DNA of 6,947 nt from Thermoanaerobacterales bacterium (GTDB lineage: Bacteria > Bacillota > Thermosediminibacteria > Thermosediminibacterales > Tepidanaerobacteraceae). The notes beneath the pieces were generated by a model. That model was given only the letters and a program-made list of their open reading frames with translations. It was not told the origin of the DNA and made no database searches. The stretch is from the NCBI GenBank assembly GCA_012839145.1, contig DUNY01000481.1, positions 1-6,947 of the forward strand. The letters run 5' to 3'. The first letter of the stretch is position 1, and each line of letters begins with the position of its first letter. Positions 5,635 through 6,947 of this stretch are shown one piece after another. The position numbers and the translations under genes were made by a program.

Positions 5635-5663
5635 TTCACATTTTAGCATTTCACGAATATAAT
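5635..5663 (+). promoter_or_regulatory. SigmaA-type promoter for ylmC
   Basis: TTCACA (5635-5640, 5 of 6 to TTGACA) and a perfect TATAAT (5658-5663) are separated by 17 bp. The -35 begins 2 nt after the preceding terminator's T-run, so termination and new initiation are packed back to back. Transcription would begin near 5670, about 30 nt before the gene. Confidence 0.78.
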
Positions 5664-5698
5664 ACTATGATAACATAAAATACGGGGGTTTTTCAAAT

Positions 5699-5959
5699 AT
5701 GATGAAAACGTCTGATTTAAGGCAAAGAGAGGTTATAAATATTACAGACGGCAAAAGGCTGGGTTTTGTGGCTGATTTGGATATCGATTTAGAGAAGGGC
5801 GTGATAAAATCTATTATAATTCCGGGGCAAAACAGGGTTTTTAATATTTTTTCAAAAATAGGGGATTATGTTATACCTTGGGAGCAAATAAAAACCATTG
5901 GTTCAGATGTCATATTAGTGGAACTGCCAAATTATATAAATCCAACAAAACCTGATTGA
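5699..5959 (+). CDS. ylmC: YlmC/YmxH family PRC-barrel protein
   Basis: An 86-residue cytoplasmic protein with a single PRC-barrel-like domain. The first half reads MMKTSDLRQREVINITDG then KRLGFVADLDIDLEKGVIKSIIIPG (19-43). The second half holds the conserved YVIPWEQIKTIGSDVILVEL (57-76). This is the layout of the YlmC/YmxH 'sporulation protein' family, typically 80-100 residues. The position just after sigG matches ylmC of B. subtilis rather than ymxH, but the family alone does not separate them. Biochemical function is unknown; PRC barrels commonly mediate protein or RNA contacts. ATG 5699 follows a GGGGG ribosome-binding site (5684-5688) by 10 nt; ATG 5702 is a less likely alternative. The upstream promoter looks like sigmaA, suggesting vegetative expression. 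No terminator separates it from nrdR. Confidence 0.85.
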   Translation: MMKTSDLRQREVINITDGKRLGFVADLDIDLEKGVIKSIIIPGQNRVFNIFSKIGDYVIPWEQIKTIGSDVILVELPNYINPTKPD

Positions 5960-5983
5960 CTTGGATGGGTTTATCTTTATATT
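5956..5983 (+). promoter_or_regulatory. Candidate sigmaA promoter for nrdR
   Basis: TTGACT (5956-5961, 5 of 6) and TATATT (5978-5983, 5 of 6) are separated by 16 bp; the -35 overlaps the ylmC stop codon. A perfect TATAAT also occurs at 5993-5998 but lacks a -35 at the right distance. No recognisable NrdR box (form acaCwAtATaTwGtgt) is seen here, so autoregulation is not supported. Confidence 0.5.
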
Positions 5984-6019
5984 AAAAAGGATTATAATTA
6001 TTTATAGGGAGGTGGTTGG

Positions 6020-6475
6020 ATGAAGTGCCCTTTTTGTGGTAATATGGACAGCAAAGTAATGGATTCAAGGCCAACCGAGGAAGGAACTATAATAAGACGA
6101 CGCCGAGAGTGTCCTGCATGTAAAAAGAGGTTTACTACCTACGAAAGAGTTGATGAGTTACCTCTAACCGTAATAAAAAAGAGCGGAATCCGGGAAGTTT
6201 TTGATACACATAAAATTATTAACGGTTTGATAAAAGCCTGTGAAAAGAGGCCTATTTCTATAGAAATTCTGCAAAACATTGCTAACGACATAGAAAAGGA
6301 ACTAAAAAATATCATGGAACAGGAAGTAGAAAGTCGCAGAATCGGTGAAATGGTAATGGATAGACTCAAGCAAATGGACGAAGTTGCATATGTACGGTTT
6401 GCATCGGTTTATAGACAATTTAAAGATATCGATTCTTATATCGAAGAAATAAAAAAGTTAAAAAGTGAAGGCTAA
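6020..6475 (+). CDS. nrdR: Transcriptional repressor NrdR of ribonucleotide reductase genes
   Basis: A 151-residue protein that represses ribonucleotide reductase (nrd) operons in response to nucleotide pools by binding paired NrdR boxes. The N-terminal zinc ribbon has CPFC (3-6) and CPAC (31-34) as zinc ligands, with the DNA-contacting basic run RRRR (26-29) between them. The ATP-cone domain covers about 49-139, starting at [14 protein letters not shown] and including [10 protein letters not shown] (125-134). It is full length for a family of about 150 residues. ATG 6020 follows GGGAGGTG (6007-6014) by 5 nt. No nrd genes are in the window, so the regulated targets lie elsewhere. It sits 60 nt after ylmC and 18 nt before a radical-SAM gene, a common arrangement in Clostridia, and may be transcribed from its own promoter and by readthrough from ylmC. 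Confidence 0.97.
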   Translation: MKCPFCGNMDSKVMDSRPTEEGTIIRRRRECPACKKRFTTYERVDELPLTVIKKSGIREVFDTHKIINGLIKACEKRPISIEILQNIANDIEKELKNIMEQEVESRRIGEMVMDRLKQMDEVAYVRFASVYRQFKDIDSYIEEIKKLKSEG

Positions 6476-6493
6476 TATTATGGAGGAAACGCA

Positions 6494-6947
6494 ATGCCCG
6501 TGAAATACAAACGGATGAAGAATGAAATCACATCTAAGGAGATATTTTTATTACCTGTGAAAACCATAGGATCTGTACCTATAAATGTATCATTGGTTTA
6601 TCCTAACACGTATAGTATCGGAATGTCCAATCTGGGTTTTCATTCTATTTATGCTCAAATAAATTCAAGAGACGATGCTTTATGTCACAGGGCTTTTCTT
6701 CCTATTGGAGAGAGCAATAATTATAATGTTTATACATTGGAAGCGGACAAGCACTTAAATGAATACGATATAGTGGGCTTCTCAATATCATTTGAAATGG
6801 ACTATATAAATATTATCAAAATACTCGAATCCGCCGGGATTCCCCTTTTTACAGAATATCGACAAATGCCATTGGTAATGGCCGGAGGGCCTGCAGCTAC
6901 TTTTAATCCTGAACCGCTCTCACCTTTTGTGGATTTTTTTGTTATTG
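6494..6947 (+). CDS. Radical SAM protein with B12-binding-like N-terminus (3' truncated)
   Basis: Only the first 151 codons are present; the frame is open at the window end. Residues VSLVYPNTYSIGMSNLGFHSIYAQIN (32-57), CHRAFLP (64-70), EYDIVGFSISFEMDYINIIKILESAGIP (90-117) and PLVMAGGPAATFNPEPLSPFVDFFVI (126-151) follow the pattern of the N-terminal region of COG1032-type radical SAM proteins ('YPD-Y-GMSNLG', 'D-GFS', 'AGGP-NPEP'). That region resembles a cobalamin-binding domain. The iron-sulfur CxxxCxxC motif that would prove the radical SAM domain should lie beyond the window. Substrate unknown; it recalls the N-terminal half of the larger TIGR03960-type proteins. ATG 6494 follows GGAGG (6482-6486) by 7 nt. 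It is 18 nt after nrdR with no terminator, so it is probably in the same operon. Confidence 0.8.
   Translation, partial: MPVKYKRMKNEITSKEIFLLPVKTIGSVPINVSLVYPNTYSIGMSNLGFHSIYAQINSRDDALCHRAFLPIGESNNYNVYTLEADKHLNEYDIVGFSISFEMDYINIIKILESAGIPLFTEYRQMPLVMAGGPAATFNPEPLSPFVDFFVI

Noticed and set aside
5655..5681. sigmaE-like promoter upstream of ylmC (GAATATA and CATAAAAT)
   Set aside because: The -10-like element is good, but the spacing of 12 bp is short for sigmaE (about 14-15); the overlapping sigmaA promoter fits better. Dual control is not excluded.
5993..5998. Perfect TATAAT upstream of nrdR as the main -10
   Set aside because: The hexamer 17 bp upstream (TTTATC) is a poor -35 and there is no TG extension; TTGACT/TATATT at 5956-5983 is better balanced.
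4068..6369. Antisense open frames opposite sigE (4068-4427, 4187-4510) and nrdR (6139-6369)
   Set aside because: Shadow frames of conserved genes with no own start signals.
1..6947. Mobile elements, CRISPR arrays, tRNA/rRNA genes, riboswitches, horizontally acquired islands
   Set aside because: No repeats of array type, transposase, integrase, cloverleaf or aptamer-like segment is seen; gene order and composition are uniform and typical of a conserved core locus.

Overview
The window is a compact, AT-rich stretch with every supported gene on the + strand. It matches the conserved cell-division/sporulation locus of endospore-forming Firmicutes: DUF881 gene end, sbp, ftsA, ftsZ, spoIIGA, sigE, sigG, ylmC. 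It continues with nrdR and a radical-SAM gene. The presence of spoIIGA, pro-sigmaE and sigmaG shows an endospore former. The low GC content, the nrdR and radical-SAM neighbours and the short FtsZ tail suggest a member of the Clostridia rather than a Bacillus, but I cannot fix the genus from sequence alone.

Layout. 1-423: the tail of a DUF881 protein, then Sbp, a small membrane protein, nearly translationally coupled to it. 424-498: a short gap with a full-consensus sigmaH-type promoter and a small palindrome. 499-2787: ftsA and ftsZ, closed by a strong intrinsic terminator (2781-2815). 2816-2929: a spoIIG-like promoter with a long 21-bp spacer, an extended -10 and a Spo0A-box-like element. 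2930-4575: spoIIGA (the pro-sigmaE protease) and sigE. 4576-4653: a consensus sigmaF promoter for sigG. 4654-5607: sigG and an unrecognised 54-codon membrane or secreted ORF, whose stop codon lies in the stem of the next terminator (5601-5633). 5635-5959: a sigmaA-type promoter and ylmC. 5956-6947: a probable promoter, nrdR, and the start of a radical-SAM/B12-binding-type gene that runs off the end.

How it works together. FtsA and FtsZ build the division ring. A sigmaH promoter in front of them would raise their supply at the onset of sporulation, when the ring moves to the pole. The spoIIG promoter would then make SpoIIGA and inactive pro-sigmaE before septation. SigmaF in the forespore would switch on sigG through its own promoter, and SpoIIGA would cut pro-sigmaE on the mother-cell side. 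The regulatory order is therefore readable from promoter motifs alone: sigmaH, then sigmaA with Spo0A, then sigmaF. These are motif-based inferences, not measured promoters.

The genes are ordinary for this lineage and I see no mobile element, CRISPR array, RNA gene or foreign segment. The least explained items are the small ORF after sigG, the poly-G ribosome-binding sites of the sporulation genes, and the very short FtsZ linker. No stretch over 300 bases lacks a gene.
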